From Agrobacterium tumefaciens (GTDB lineage Bacteria; Pseudomonadota; Alphaproteobacteria; Rhizobiales; Rhizobiaceae): 64,000 nt of DNA. Where the stretch lies: NCBI GenBank assembly GCA_025559845.1, contig CP048469.1, forward strand, positions 1,922,001 to 1,986,000, read 5' to 3'. A model generated the notes under the pieces. It searched no databases, was not told the DNA's origin, and saw only the letters and a program-made list of their open reading frames with translations. The number at the start of each line of letters is the position of its first letter. Within the stretch, counting starts at the first letter, position 1. Positions 37,979-47,587 of this stretch are shown piece by piece. The position numbers and the translations under genes were made by a program.

Positions 37979-38512
37979 TTACTTCTTCTTGCCTTCTTTG
38001 CGGACAATACGCTCTTCAGCGTACTTGACGCCCTTGCCCTTGTAGGGCTCGGGGCCACGGTATTCGCGGATTTCCGCGGCAACCTGTCCGACCTGCTGCT
38101 TGTTGATACCGGAAATGATGATTTCCGTCGGCTTCGGCACGGCAATCGTAATGCCCTGCGGCGGCTCGTAAACAACGTCGTGGCTGAAGCCGAGTGCGAG
38201 CTGCAGGTTCTTGCCCTGCATCGCGGCACGGTAACCGACGCCGTTGATTTCGAGCTTGCGCTCGTAGCCATCCTTAACACCCTTGAAGATGTTCTCGATC
38301 ATCGTGCGGGACATGCCCCACTTCGAACGAGCTTCCTTCGTGGTGTTTGCCGGCGTTACCGAAACGCCGTTATCTTCGAGCTTGAGCTGGATGTCGTCGT
38401 TTGCGACGAAAAACAGTTCACCCTTCGGGCCCTTTGCGGTGACCTTCTGGCCATCAACATTGGCCGTCACACCCGCGGGAACCGGAACGGGCTTTTTACC
38501 GATACGAGACAT
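37979..38512 (-). CDS. rplF: 50S ribosomal protein L6
   Basis: 177 aa with the two repeated L6 domains. Visible are [21 protein letters not shown], the central [19 protein letters not shown] and the C-terminal [25 protein letters not shown]. It lies near the sarcin-ricin loop. It follows rpsH by 42 bases. Confidence 0.99.
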   Translation of the reverse strand: MSRIGKKPVPVPAGVTANVDGQKVTAKGPKGELFFVANDDIQLKLEDNGVSVTPANTTKEARSKWGMSRTMIENIFKGVKDGYERKLEINGVGYRAAMQGKNLQLALGFSHDVVYEPPQGITIAVPKPTEIIISGINKQQVGQVAAEIREYRGPEPYKGKGVKYAEERIVRKEGKKK

Positions 38513-38554
38513 GTTTCAATCCTGTCTGTTCGCTATGGAGATCCTTGCGCGGTC

Positions 38555-38953
38555 TTAGAAGACCGAGCAAAGAACCTCGCCACCAACGTTCTGTTCGCGA
38601 GCCTGGTGATCGGCCATCACGCCCTTCGGAGTCGAAAGGATGGTGATGCCGAGGCCGTTCGCGACCTGCGGAATGGACTTAACCGAGACATAAACTCGGC
38701 GGCCCGGCTTGGAAACGCGGCCGATCTCACGGATCACGGACGCGCCTTCGTAGTACTTCAGTTCGATGTTGAATTCGGACTTGCCGTTTTCGAAATCGAC
38801 CTTGGAATAACCGCGAATGTAGCCTTCAGACTGCAGCACATCGAGAACGCGTGCGCGGAGGCTGGAGGCAGGAGTGCTTACCGAAGACTTACGGCGAGCA
38901 GCACCATTGCGGATGCGGGTGAGCATATCACCCAAAGGATCAGTCATGGTCAT
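38555..38953 (-). CDS. rpsH: 30S ribosomal protein S8
   Basis: 132 aa. [20 protein letters not shown] at the start and [23 protein letters not shown] at the end are conserved; an internal Met3 could also serve as start. S8 binds 16S helix 21 and in E. coli represses the spc operon by binding near rplE; the equivalent site was not identified here. Confidence 0.99.
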   Translation of the reverse strand: MTMTDPLGDMLTRIRNGAARRKSSVSTPASSLRARVLDVLQSEGYIRGYSKVDFENGKSEFNIELKYYEGASVIREIGRVSKPGRRVYVSVKSIPQVANGLGITILSTPKGVMADHQAREQNVGGEVLCSVF

Positions 38954-38965
38954 GTGCCCGTCTCC

Positions 38966-39271
38966 TTACCAGCTCGACTTGACAACGCCAGGCACCTTGC
39001 CCGAGTTGCCCAGCTCACGAAGCGCAATACGCGACATCTTGAGCTTGCGATAGAACGCGCGCGGACGGCCCGTTACTTCGCAGCGGTTGCGGATACGCGT
39101 CTTCGAGCCGTCACGCGGCAGCGAAGCGAGCTTCAGGGTGGCCTGGAACCGCTCTTCGATCGGAAGGGACTGGTTCATGACAATAGCCTTGAGGGCGGCG
39201 CGCTTGCCGGCCTGGGAGGCAACTGTCTTGCGGCGGCGCTTGTTCTTTTCAACTGCGCTTGTTTTCGCCAT
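38966..39271 (-). CDS. rpsN: 30S ribosomal protein S14
   Basis: 101 aa, the long zinc-free form: it lacks the CxxC pair and has [28 protein letters not shown]. It sits in the small-subunit head. It lies between rplE (33 bases) and rpsH (12 bases). Confidence 0.99.
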   Translation of the reverse strand: MAKTSAVEKNKRRRKTVASQAGKRAALKAIVMNQSLPIEERFQATLKLASLPRDGSKTRIRNRCEVTGRPRAFYRKLKMSRIALRELGNSGKVPGVVKSSW

Positions 39272-39304
39272 ATCGGAGTTCCTTTTCTACGCTCGTCGTT
39301 ACGG

Positions 39305-39862
39305 TTAGTGACGGAACGGGAAGTTGAACTCTGTCAGAAGAGCCCGTGCTTCGTCGTCCGAAGTCGCCGTCGTGCAAACGATGATGTCCATGCCCCACAT
39401 CTGATCAACCTTATCGTAGTTGATCTCAGGGAACACAATGTGCTCCTTGATGCCCATGGCGAAGTTGCCACGGCCGTCAAAGCTCTTCGGGTTCAAGCCC
39501 CGGAAGTCGCGAACACGCGGCAGCGCGATGTTGACCAGACGATCAAGGAATTCGTACATGCGCGCGCCACGAAGGGTAACCTTCGCACCGATCGGCATGC
39601 CTTCGCGAACCTTGAAGCCCGCGATGGAGTTGCGAGCGCGGGTAACAACCGGCTTCTGACCAGCGATAGCGGCCAGATCAGCAGCAGCAACCGTAGGCTT
39701 CTTGGAGTCAGCAGTTGCTTCACCAACGCCCATGTTGATGACGATCTTGTCGATCTTCGGGATCATCATAACGTTAGCGTAGGAGAACTTCTCCTGCATG
39801 GCGCCACGGATACGCGAAACGTATTCCGCCTTGAGACGCGGTTCGTACTTGGTCTCAGCCAT
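39305..39862 (-). CDS. rplE: 50S ribosomal protein L5
   Basis: 185 aa from ATG 39862 ([14 protein letters not shown]), preceded by GGGAGA. Conserved [31 protein letters not shown] and [11 protein letters not shown]. It binds 5S rRNA and the P-site tRNA elbow. Its first 8 bases overlap the end of rplX, so translation is coupled. Confidence 0.99.
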   Translation of the reverse strand: MAETKYEPRLKAEYVSRIRGAMQEKFSYANVMMIPKIDKIVINMGVGEATADSKKPTVAAADLAAIAGQKPVVTRARNSIAGFKVREGMPIGAKVTLRGARMYEFLDRLVNIALPRVRDFRGLNPKSFDGRGNFAMGIKEHIVFPEINYDKVDQMWGMDIIVCTTATSDDEARALLTEFNFPFRH

Positions 39863-40163
39863 CGATGACTTCTCCCGAACGCTTGGCCACACGGACCTTC
39901 TTGCCTTCTACAACCTTGAAGCCAACGCGAGTCGGCTTGCCATCCTTATCGGCAATGGCAATGTTGGAGATGTGCAAGGATGCTTCCTTGTTGATGATGC
40001 CGGCTTCCTGGCTCTGGGTCTGGCGCTGGTGACGCTTCACCATATTAACGCCACTCACGACAGCCCGGTCTTCCTTCGGCAAAACCTGGATTACTTCACC
40101 GGTGCGGCCCTTGTCCTTACCGGTCAATACGACAACCTTGTCGCCTTTACGAATTTTCTGCAT
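39855..40163 (-). CDS. rplX: 50S ribosomal protein L24
   Basis: 102 aa with the KOW motif [32 protein letters not shown]24 starts assembly of the large subunit. It follows rplN after 12 bases and overlaps the rplE start. Confidence 0.99.
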   Translation of the reverse strand: MQKIRKGDKVVVLTGKDKGRTGEVIQVLPKEDRAVVSGVNMVKRHQRQTQSQEAGIINKEASLHISNIAIADKDGKPTRVGFKVVEGKKVRVAKRSGEVIDG

Positions 40164-40175
40164 CGCATTCGCTCC

Positions 40176-40544
40176 TTACAGTACTTCCGGAGCCAGCGAG
40201 ATGATCTTCATGTGGTTCTTAGCGCGGAGTTCGCGCGGAACCGGTCCGAAGATACGCGTGCCGATCGGCTCTTTCTTGTTATCGATAAGAACTGCTGCGT
40301 TGTTATCGAAACGGATGACGCTGCCGTCAGCGCGGCGGATGTCCTTGGCGGTACGAACTACAACCGCCTTCATCACGTCGCCCTTCTTGACGCGGCCGCG
40401 CGGAATAGCTTCCTTGATGGAAACGACAATGATGTCGCCAACAGAAGCATACTTGCGCTTCGAGCCGCCCAGCACCTTGATGCACATGACACGACGTGCG
40501 CCGGAATTATCCGCCACGTCGAGGTTTGTTTGCATCTGAATCAT
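40176..40544 (-). CDS. rplN: 50S ribosomal protein L14
   Basis: 122 aa from ATG 40544 ([20 protein letters not shown]); a frame upstream to 40598 is not conserved. The core [17 protein letters not shown] and [24 protein letters not shown] are diagnostic. It is the first gene of the classical spc cluster and lies 234 bases after rpsQ. Confidence 0.99.
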   Translation of the reverse strand: MIQMQTNLDVADNSGARRVMCIKVLGGSKRKYASVGDIIVVSIKEAIPRGRVKKGDVMKAVVVRTAKDIRRADGSVIRFDNNAAVLIDNKKEPIGTRIFGPVPRELRAKNHMKIISLAPEVL

Positions 40545-40778
40545 GTCAGGTCGCCTTCTTGTTGTTACCGGAACGGTTGGGCAAACTCTTACGAGCAAGC
40601 CCCCTGCCCCAGCTTATGAATATCTGTTTGTTTGCGCGGAAAAGTCGTGACAGGGTGGTTTCCCGAAGGACCTTCCGTGCGCATCAAAGCAAAAGACGCC
40701 CGTGACACGAGCGTCCTTGCGGTGCTTCATACAGATTTTCGCGCCGAATACAAGTGAGTCGGCGCGATTCTGTTGAAA
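40545..40778 (-). promoter_or_regulatory. S10/spc cluster boundary
   Basis: 234 bases without a gene between rpsQ and rplN. On the minus strand a GCGCCGA/TCGGCGC inverted repeat follows rpsQ, then a terminator-like hairpin (40691-40715), then A/T-rich DNA around 40615-40640. This is where E. coli has the end of the S10 operon and the spc promoter, and the layout suggests the same division here. The promoter itself was not identified with confidence. Confidence 0.45.
40691..40715 (-). terminator. Terminator-like hairpin after rpsQ
   Basis: Minus strand: 9-bp stem GACGC-T-CGT with ACG-G-GCGTC (40695-40715), then TTTTGCTTT. The U-G pair forms only in the minus-strand RNA, which supports activity on that transcript. 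Confidence 0.55.
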
Positions 40779-41015
40779 TTAAGCGTGGGCAGATACAACC
40801 GTCCAGCGCTTGTCCTTGGAGATCGGTGCGCATTCCTCGATGGAAACGACATCGCCGACCTTGTACTGGTTGTTTTCGTCGTGCGCCTTGTACTTCTTCG
40901 AACGGCGAACGGTTTTCTGGAGCAGCGGGTGAGCGAAACGACGCTCAACCCGGACCACTACGGTCTTCTCGTTCTTGTCGGAAACGACGACGCCTTGCAG
41001 GATGCGTTTGGGCAT
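40779..41015 (-). CDS. rpsQ: 30S ribosomal protein S17
   Basis: 78 aa. [27 protein letters not shown] and [23 protein letters not shown] are conserved. It binds the 5' domain of 16S rRNA. It is the last gene of the S10 cluster, 12 bases after rpmC. Confidence 0.99.
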   Translation of the reverse strand: MPKRILQGVVVSDKNEKTVVVRVERRFAHPLLQKTVRRSKKYKAHDENNQYKVGDVVSIEECAPISKDKRWTVVSAHA

Positions 41016-41027
41016 ATTGTTCTTCCC

Positions 41028-41228
41028 TTAGGCCTTGGCTTCTGCCGCCTTCTGGCGGGCAATGGTTTTGACGCGGGCGATGTCCTTACGGACTTCGTTG
41101 ATGCGCGAGGACTTTTCCAGCTGGCCGGTTGCCTTCTGGAAGCGCAGGTTGAACTGCTCCTTCTTCAGGTCAGCGAGCTTGTCCTTGAGCTGATCGGCGC
41201 TGAGGCCGCGAACGTCTTCGGCTTTCAT
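41028..41228 (-). CDS. rpmC: 50S ribosomal protein L29
   Basis: 66 aa, helical. [48 protein letters not shown] is the family core. It lies at the peptide exit near L23 and helps dock trigger factor or SRP. It is spaced 12 bases from rplP and from rpsQ. Confidence 0.99.
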   Translation of the reverse strand: MKAEDVRGLSADQLKDKLADLKKEQFNLRFQKATGQLEKSSRINEVRKDIARVKTIARQKAAEAKA

Positions 41229-41240
41229 GTGCCTTGCTCC

Positions 41241-41654
41241 TTACTCTGCGATGCGCTGTACGAAGCGCGTCTTCACCGAGAGCTTGGCAGCGCCGAGACG
41301 AAGCGCCTCGCGGGCGATCTCCTCGGACACACCGTCGATCTCGAACATCATACGACCGGGCTTGACCTTGCATGCCCAGTAATCGACCGAACCCTTGCCC
41401 TTACCCATACGAACTTCGGTCGGCTTAGCCGTAACCGGAACGTCAGGGAACACACGGATCCAAACACGACCTGCGCGCTTCATGTAACGCGTGATCGCGC
41501 GGCGGGCCGCTTCGATCTCGCGTGCATTCACGCGGTTCGGTTCCTGCGACTTCAAGCCGAATTCACCGAATGCCAGGTCAAAGCCGCCCTTAGCGACGCC
41601 TTTGATGCGTCCCTTGAACTGCTTGCGGTACTTAGTACGCTTTGGCTGCAACAT
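41241..41654 (-). CDS. rplP: 50S ribosomal protein L16
   Basis: 137 aa. [16 protein letters not shown] and [42 protein letters not shown] are diagnostic. It lies near the A-site and central protuberance and enters late in assembly. It follows rpsC after 38 bases. Confidence 0.99.
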   Translation of the reverse strand: MLQPKRTKYRKQFKGRIKGVAKGGFDLAFGEFGLKSQEPNRVNAREIEAARRAITRYMKRAGRVWIRVFPDVPVTAKPTEVRMGKGKGSVDYWACKVKPGRMMFEIDGVSEEIAREALRLGAAKLSVKTRFVQRIAE

Positions 41655-41692
41655 TTTCTTACTTCTCCGAGCTTATCTTTCGCCAGCGTTTA

Positions 41693-42424
41693 TCAAGCGT
41701 TTTCGCGACGACGATCGGAACGATCGCCACGCTCGCGGCTTGCCGGACCCTGGGCATCGCCTTCGAGCGCACGACGCTCGGAAGCCATCGGATCGTGCTC
41801 AAGGATTTCGCCCTTGAAGATCCAGACCTTGATGCCGCAGATACCGAATGCGGTTTCGGCTTCAGCCGTACCGTAGTCGATGTCCGCACGCAGCGTGTGG
41901 AGCGGAACGCGGCCTTCGCGGTACCATTCGGTACGAGCGATTTCGGCACCACCGAGACGACCACCGCAGGTGATCTTGATGCCTTCGGCGCCAAGACGCA
42001 TTGCGGACTGAACAGCGCGCTTCATCGCACGGCGGAAAGCCACGCGGCGTTCGAGCTGCTGGGCGATCGACTGTGCAACGAGGGTTGCGTCGACTTCCGG
42101 CTTACGCACTTCAACGATGTTGAGGTGCGTTTCGGAGTTGGTCATCTCGGAAAGCTTCTTGCGAAGCTTTTCGATGTCTGCACCCTTCTTGCCGATGATC
42201 AGACCCGGACGAGCCGAGTGAATGGTCACGCGGCACTTCTTGTGCGGGCGCTCGATGACAACCTTGGCAATACCAGCCTGCTTGAGTTCCTTGACCAGGT
42301 AAGCCCGGATAGCAAGGTCTTCGTGCAGCAGCTTGCCGTATTCAGCGGTGTCAGCGTACCAGCGGCTGTCCCAGGTACGGTTGATGCCGAGGCGGAAGCC
42401 GATTGGATTGATTTTCTGACCCAT
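41693..42424 (-). CDS. rpsC: 30S ribosomal protein S3
   Basis: 243 aa. The KH domain carries [20 protein letters not shown]; the C-terminal domain carries [41 protein letters not shown]. The tail after residue 215 is Arg/Glu-rich and longer than in E. coli. It forms part of the mRNA entry helicase. Its first base is shared with the last base of rplV, so translation is coupled. Confidence 0.99.
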   Translation of the reverse strand: MGQKINPIGFRLGINRTWDSRWYADTAEYGKLLHEDLAIRAYLVKELKQAGIAKVVIERPHKKCRVTIHSARPGLIIGKKGADIEKLRKKLSEMTNSETHLNIVEVRKPEVDATLVAQSIAQQLERRVAFRRAMKRAVQSAMRLGAEGIKITCGGRLGGAEIARTEWYREGRVPLHTLRADIDYGTAEAETAFGICGIKVWIFKGEILEHDPMASERRALEGDAQGPASRERGDRSDRRRENA

Positions 42425-42813
42425 TATGCGGCCTCCCCTTTTTCCTCGACTTCACGAACAACGATCGTGAGGTGAGAGAACGGCTTTTCAATGCGGGATG
42501 CACGACCACGGCCACGAGCGTGGAAACGCTTCATGGTGATGGACTTGCCAACATAAGCCTCGGCGACGACGAGAGCGTCGACGTCGAGATCATGGTTGTT
42601 TTCCGCATTGGCAATTGCAGATTCGAGCGTCTTCTTGACGGTGCCTGCAATGCGCTTGCGGGAGAATTCGAGCTCAGCGAGAGCGCGATCAACCTTCTTG
42701 CCACGGATAAGAGCGGCAACCAGGTTCAGTTTCTGGGGGCTGACGCGAAGCGTACGGGCAACGGCCTGAGCCTCGTTGTCCTTCAGCCGGCGTTCGGTCT
42801 TAGCCTTCGCCAT
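42424..42813 (-). CDS. rplV: 50S ribosomal protein L22
   Basis: 129 aa. The core [29 protein letters not shown] and the tunnel loop with [22 protein letters not shown] are present and unaltered, so no macrolide-type change is obvious. It lies directly before rpsC and two bases after rpsS. Confidence 0.99.
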   Translation of the reverse strand: MAKAKTERRLKDNEAQAVARTLRVSPQKLNLVAALIRGKKVDRALAELEFSRKRIAGTVKKTLESAIANAENNHDLDVDALVVAEAYVGKSITMKRFHARGRGRASRIEKPFSHLTIVVREVEEKGEAA

Positions 42814-42815
42814 GA

Positions 42816-43094
42816 TTACTTCCTCTTTGCCTTCTTGTCCGCGCCGTGACCGTAATAGGTACGGGTCGGAGAGAATTCACCGAACTTGTGGCCGACCATG
42901 TCTTCGTTGACAGAGACGGGCACATGCTTGCTGCCGTTGTATACGCCGAAAGTCAGACCGACGAACTGCGGCAGGATCGTGGAGCGACGGCTCCAGATCT
43001 TGATTACTTCGTTACGTCCGCCTTCGCGCACCTTCTCAGCTTTCTTGAGAAGATAGCCGTCAACAAACGGACCTTTCCATACTGAACGAGCCAT
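42816..43094 (-). CDS. rpsS: 30S ribosomal protein S19
   Basis: 92 aa. [21 protein letters not shown] and [39 protein letters not shown]. It sits in the head with S13. It is separated from rplB by 15 bases. Confidence 0.99.
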   Translation of the reverse strand: MARSVWKGPFVDGYLLKKAEKVREGGRNEVIKIWSRRSTILPQFVGLTFGVYNGSKHVPVSVNEDMVGHKFGEFSPTRTYYGHGADKKAKRK

Positions 43095-43109
43095 TAGTGA
43101 CTTCCTCTC

Positions 43110-43946
43110 TTACTTCTTACGCTGATGGCGCGAGCGCATGATGAACTTGTCGGTCGACTTGTTCGAACGGGTGCGCTTGCCCTTCGTGGGCTTACCCCAC
43201 GGAGTCACCGGGTGACGACCACCCGACGTGCGACCTTCACCACCACCGTGCGGGTGGTCGACCGGGTTCATGACGACGCCGCGAACATGCGGACGCTTGC
43301 CGCGCCAACGAGAACGACCGGCCTTGCCGTCGTTGATGTTGCCGTGATCGGCGTTCGAAACAGCACCGATCGATGCGAGGCAGGAGCCGTGCACCAGACG
43401 CTGTTCGCCAGAGTTGAGACGCAGGATCGCCATACCGGCGTCGCGACCAACGAGCTGAACGTACGTGCCGGCGGAGCGAGCGATCTGACCGCCCTTGCCT
43501 GGCTTCATCTCGACGTTGTGGATGATCGAACCGACCGGGATGTACTGAAGCGGCATGGCGTTGCCTGGCTTCACGTCCACTGCCTTGTCGGAGGCGATTA
43601 CCTTGTCACCAGCAGCAAGACGCTGTGGCGCGAGAATGTAAGCCTGTTCGCCGTCTGCGTACGTAACCAGCGCGATGAACGCGGTGCGGTTAGGGTCGTA
43701 TTCCAGACGTTCAACGGTGCCTTCAACGTCGAACTTACGACGCTTGAAGTCTACCAGACGGTAGGTCCGCTTGTGACCGCCACCTTGGAACCGGACGGTG
43801 ATCCGGCCCTGGTTGTTACGGCCACCCTTGGAGCTGAGGCCCTCGGTAAGAGCCTTTACCGGCTTGCCCTTGTAGAGCGAAGCGCGGTCCACGATAACCA
43901 GCTGGCGCTGGCTTGGCGTGGTCGGATTGAAACTTTTCAATGCCAT
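43110..43946 (-). CDS. rplB: 50S ribosomal protein L2
   Basis: 278 aa. Core signatures include [32 protein letters not shown] and the peptidyl-transferase-centre loop [33 protein letters not shown] with the essential His. It spans the subunit interface. It follows rplW after 43 bases. Confidence 0.99.
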   Translation of the reverse strand: MALKSFNPTTPSQRQLVIVDRASLYKGKPVKALTEGLSSKGGRNNQGRITVRFQGGGHKRTYRLVDFKRRKFDVEGTVERLEYDPNRTAFIALVTYADGEQAYILAPQRLAAGDKVIASDKAVDVKPGNAMPLQYIPVGSIIHNVEMKPGKGGQIARSAGTYVQLVGRDAGMAILRLNSGEQRLVHGSCLASIGAVSNADHGNINDGKAGRSRWRGKRPHVRGVVMNPVDHPHGGGEGRTSGGRHPVTPWGKPTKGKRTRSNKSTDKFIMRSRHQRKK

Positions 43947-43989
43947 TTTATTGTTCCCTTTTGGGTCTTTGCCCGCTTGGGCCTAACCT

Positions 43990-44283
43990 TTAGAGTCCGG
44001 TGGACACGTCGATGGATTGACCTTCGGCGAGCGTAACGACGGCTTTCTTGACGTCTTTAAGCTTACCGGCGAACCCACGGAAACGACGGGTCTTACCCTT
44101 GCGGATAAGCGTGTTCACAGCCGTGACTTTGACGCCGAAGAGAGCTTCAACAGCAGCCTTGATTTCAGGCTTAGAAGCGTCCTTGGCGACATTGAATACG
44201 ACCTGGTTCTGTTCGGATACCAGCGTCGACTTTTCCGTGATCGAAGGAGATACGATCACATCGTAGTGGCGAAGATCCGTCAT
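43990..44283 (-). CDS. rplW: 50S ribosomal protein L23
   Basis: 97 aa. [53 protein letters not shown] is characteristic. It is the main docking point for trigger factor and SRP at the tunnel exit. Its start overlaps the end of rplD by four bases. Confidence 0.99.
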   Translation of the reverse strand: MTDLRHYDVIVSPSITEKSTLVSEQNQVVFNVAKDASKPEIKAAVEALFGVKVTAVNTLIRKGKTRRFRGFAGKLKDVKKAVVTLAEGQSIDVSTGL

Positions 44284-44900
44284 TTGAACCGCTCCTCCAG
44301 AGCCTCTACAGCAGCCTTGGAAAGCACCAGCTTGCCACGGCGCAGGATGTCGTAAACATTGATGCCCTGTACCGGCAGAACGTCCACGTTCGGGATGTTC
44401 TGAGCTGCGAGCTTGAAGTTGCCATCAAGTTCTGCGCCGCCGATAACGAGAGCGTTGGTCAGGCCAAGCGTAGCGAAGCTGCCGAGCAGGGCCTTGGTCT
44501 TTGCTTCAGATGCAACGAGCTGATCGATGATGATCAGTTCTTCTGCCTTCAGCTTTGCAGACAGGGCGTGACGCAGAGCAAGCGCACGAACCTTCTTCGG
44601 AAGGTCATGAGCGTGGCTACGAACGACCGGGCCGTGGGCCTTGCCGCCGCCGCGGAACTGCGGAGCGCGAGCCGAATGGTGACGAGCGCGGCCCGTACCC
44701 TTCTGCTTGTACATCTTCGCACCGGTGCGGGAAACTTCTGCACGGGTCTTGGACTTGTGGGTTCCCTGCTGCTTCTTAGCAAGCTGCCAGCGAACCATAC
44801 GGGCCAGAATGTCCTGGCGTGGGTCGAGGCCGAAAATCTCGTCCGACAGGGAAACCTTGCCGGCGTCTTTTCCCTCGAGGGTTTTGACGTTCAATTCCAT
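44280..44900 (-). CDS. rplD: 50S ribosomal protein L4
   Basis: 206 aa from ATG 44900 ([18 protein letters not shown]). The tunnel loop [44 protein letters not shown] text is complete. In E. coli L4 represses the S10 operon through its leader; whether this holds here is unknown. It follows rplC after 13 bases. Confidence 0.99.
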   Translation of the reverse strand: MELNVKTLEGKDAGKVSLSDEIFGLDPRQDILARMVRWQLAKKQQGTHKSKTRAEVSRTGAKMYKQKGTGRARHHSARAPQFRGGGKAHGPVVRSHAHDLPKKVRALALRHALSAKLKAEELIIIDQLVASEAKTKALLGSFATLGLTNALVIGGAELDGNFKLAAQNIPNVDVLPVQGINVYDILRRGKLVLSKAAVEALEERFK

Positions 44901-44913
44901 TGATAAGGCTCCC

Positions 44914-45555
44914 TTACTTCGCAGCCGACTTGACGGCGTCGCGGACGATGATCCAGGAACCCTTGGAACCGGGAACTGCACCCTTCACGAGGATGAGACC
45001 ACGGTCTTCGTCGGTGGAAACGACTTCGAGGTTCTGGGTCGTAACGCGCGTCTGGCCCATGTGACCAGCCATGCGCTTGCCCTTCCAGACGCGGCCCGGA
45101 TCCTGGTTGGAACCGGTCGAACCGTGTGCACGGTGCGAGATCGAGTTACCGTGCGAAGCGCGGCCACCACCGAAGTTGTGGCGCTTCATCGCACCGGCGA
45201 AACCCTTACCGATCGTCGTACCAGTGACGTCGACCAGCTGGCCGGCCTGAAAATGATTTGCGGTCAGTGATGCACCGATGTCGATCAGGTTCTCGGGGGA
45301 AACCCGGAACTCGACGAGCTTTGCTTTCGGCTCAACGTTGGCAGCAGCGAAATGGCCGCGGAGCGCCTTCGTTGTATTTTTGACCTTGGACTGGCCTGCA
45401 CCGAGCTGAACTGCGGTATAGCCATTCTTGTCTTCCGTGCGCTGGGCAACGACTTGTACGTTATCCAGACGCAGAACTGTTACGGGAATATGCTCACCAG
45501 CGTCGTTATAGACGCGGGTCATTCCCACTTTCTGTGCAATCACACCTGAACGCAT
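44914..45555 (-). CDS. rplC: 50S ribosomal protein L3
   Basis: 213 aa from ATG 45555 ([20 protein letters not shown]). The central extension that reaches the peptidyl-transferase centre is present: [41 protein letters not shown], including the Gln that PrmB methylates in other bacteria. It follows rpsJ after a 168-base gap with a CCTCACTCGAGTGAGG palindrome. Confidence 0.99.
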   Translation of the reverse strand: MRSGVIAQKVGMTRVYNDAGEHIPVTVLRLDNVQVVAQRTEDKNGYTAVQLGAGQSKVKNTTKALRGHFAAANVEPKAKLVEFRVSPENLIDIGASLTANHFQAGQLVDVTGTTIGKGFAGAMKRHNFGGGRASHGNSISHRAHGSTGSNQDPGRVWKGKRMAGHMGQTRVTTQNLEVVSTDEDRGLILVKGAVPGSKGSWIIVRDAVKSAAK

Positions 45556-45723
45556 TGGTTCATCCTCTTGCGAGCCTTGAAGGGAAAACCCTCTCTGGCC
45601 TTTGTTAAGGAGTTCCCTTCGACATCTCACGACGTTTCCGGTCTCCGGTTTGGAAGCCGTTGGATTGCTCCACGTACCTTCCTTGTTATTTCGGCCCTCA
45701 CTCGAGTGAGGTCAGGCCGGGTC

Positions 45724-46032
45724 TTAGAGCTTGATTTCCACGTCAACGCCAGCAGCGAGGTCGAGCTTCATCAAAGCATCAACAGTCTGCGGGGTGGGGT
45801 CAACGATATCGAGAAGACGCTTGTGCGTCCGCATTTCGAACTGTTCACGGCTCTTCTTATCAACGTGAGGAGAGCGGTTGACGGTAAACTTTTCGATGCG
45901 GGTTGGGAGCGGAACCGGGCCGCGAACGCTGGCGCCGGTGCGCTTTGCGGTCGACACGATTTCACGGGTAGAGGCATCGAGGATCCGGTGATCGAACGCC
46001 TTGAGGCGGATACGGATATTCTGGCCGTTCAT
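45724..46032 (-). CDS. rpsJ: 30S ribosomal protein S10
   Basis: 102 aa. [69 protein letters not shown]. It also serves as NusE in antitermination. It is the first gene of the S10 cluster and follows tuf after 313 bases of leader. Confidence 0.99.
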
Positions 46033-46345
46033 TCGTCTTGTCCTTGTTCTTTGTTATTCGTTTCTGCACGCAGAAACACATGAACTTCTATTAATCGTGG
46101 CGCCGCAGATTTTCAAAAATCGAGAGGACTGCCCAAAGGCCAGCCAATCATTTCGGTAGTCTGTATTGCTAAAATCACCGCGCTTCGCAATCGCTTGCGA
46201 ATCCAGCGGTGAGTGTGAGTGCGCGTTTACGCGCTTTCACCGAATTTTTCAAGCACTAAAAGTGCTACGCCGTCACGCTTTTTACCAAAAGCCCGACGGC
46301 GGTGCTTATCGCACCGCCGTCGGCCAGTATTTTCAGATCGAGAAA
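46033..46345 (-). promoter_or_regulatory. tuf/rpsJ spacer: terminator and structured S10 leader
   Basis: 313 bases without a gene. From the minus-strand direction: a strong terminator after tuf (46287-46323), then AGCACT/AGTGCT (46252-46266), GCGCG/CGCGC (46221-46234) and a large hairpin CACCGC...GCGGTG enclosing TTCGCAA/TTGCGAA with loop GCGA (46176-46211). A TTGAAA hexamer and TAAACG 17 bases downstream, near 46,227-46,255, could be the S10 promoter. The structure may be the target for ribosomal autoregulation. Confidence 0.5.
46287..46323 (-). terminator. Terminator after tuf
   Basis: Minus strand: perfect 13-bp stem CCGACGGCGGTGC/GCACCGCCGTCGG with a 5-base loop, followed by GCTTTTGG. 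It lies 22 bases after the tuf stop and marks the end of the str cluster. Confidence 0.8.
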
Positions 46346-47521
46346 TTACTCGATGATCGAGGCAACGATGCCGGCGCCGACGGTACGGCCGCCTTCGCGG
46401 ATAGCGAAGCGCAGCTTTTCTTCCATCGCGATCGGAACGATCAGCTCAACTTCAACCGTGACGTTGTCGCCAGGCATAACCATTTCCGTGCCTTCTGGAA
46501 GCGAAACGATACCGGTAACGTCAGTCGTACGGAAGTAGAACTGCGGACGGTAGTTCGTGAAGAACGGCGTATGACGGCCGCCTTCTTCCTTCGTCAGGAT
46601 GTAGGCTTCAGCCATGAACTTCTTGTGCGGCTTGACAGAGCCTGGCTTGCACAGGATCTGACCACGCTCAACGCCATCACGCTGTACGCCGCGAACCAGT
46701 GCACCGATGTTGTCGCCAGCCTGGCCCTGATCGAGCAGCTTGCGGAACATTTCAACGCCGGTAACAGTCGTCTTCGACGTCGCGCGGATGCCGACGATCT
46801 CAACTTCTTCACCGACCTTGACGATACCACGCTCAACGCGGCCCGTAACAACCGTACCACGACCAGAGATCGAGAACACGTCTTCGATCGGCATCAGGAA
46901 CGGCTGGTCGATCGGACGCTCAGGCGTCGGGATGTACGCGTCAACTTCTTCCATCAGCTTGCGGATTGCGTTCTCGCCGATTTCCTTGTTGGAATCTTCG
47001 AGAGCTGCAAGTGCAGAACCCTTGACGATCGGAATGTCGTCGCCCGGGAAGTCGTAGGACGACAGCAGTTCGCGAACTTCAAGCTCGACGAGCTCGAGAA
47101 GTTCTGCGTCGTCAACCTGGTCAACCTTGTTGAGGAACACAACGATCGCCGGAACGCCAACCTGACGAGCAAGCAGGATGTGCTCGCGGGTCTGCGGCAT
47201 CGGGCCGTCAGCAGCCGAGCAAACCAGGATCGCGCCGTCCATCTGGGCAGCACCGGTGATCATGTTCTTCACGTAGTCGGCGTGGCCGGGGCAGTCAACG
47301 TGGGCGTAGTGACGGTTAGCCGTCTCGTACTCAACGTGCGCCGTCGAAATCGTGATACCACGAGCCTTTTCTTCAGGAGCTGCGTCGATCTGGTCGTACG
47401 CCTTGAACTCGCCGAAGAACTTCGTGATTGCTGCCGTCAGCGACGTCTTGCCATGGTCAACGTGACCGATCGTGCCAATGTTGACGTGCGGCTTATTGCG
47501 CTCAAACTTGCTCTTTGCCAT
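46346..47521 (-). CDS. tuf: Elongation factor Tu
   Basis: 391 aa. G1 [10 protein letters not shown]3 [13 protein letters not shown]4 NKVDQV and G5 SALAAL; domains 2 and 3 complete. It delivers aminoacyl-tRNA to the ribosome. As the last gene of the str cluster it ends in a strong terminator. Rhizobia usually have a second copy next to tRNA-Trp and secE, which would lie just beyond the right edge; I infer that this is so. Confidence 0.99.
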   Translation of the reverse strand: MAKSKFERNKPHVNIGTIGHVDHGKTSLTAAITKFFGEFKAYDQIDAAPEEKARGITISTAHVEYETANRHYAHVDCPGHADYVKNMITGAAQMDGAILVCSAADGPMPQTREHILLARQVGVPAIVVFLNKVDQVDDAELLELVELEVRELLSSYDFPGDDIPIVKGSALAALEDSNKEIGENAIRKLMEEVDAYIPTPERPIDQPFLMPIEDVFSISGRGTVVTGRVERGIVKVGEEVEIVGIRATSKTTVTGVEMFRKLLDQGQAGDNIGALVRGVQRDGVERGQILCKPGSVKPHKKFMAEAYILTKEEGGRHTPFFTNYRPQFYFRTTDVTGIVSLPEGTEMVMPGDNVTVEVELIVPIAMEEKLRFAIREGGRTVGAGIVASIIE

Positions 47522-47587
47522 TAGTGGCTCTCCATACTTATCCCTGAGCGGGAATAAACTTCAAATCTCGTTTGGGGAGTACCCCGG

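Noticed and set aside
41241..45555. Antisense frames opposite the S10 cluster
   Set aside because: Shadows of ribosomal genes without start signals or families.
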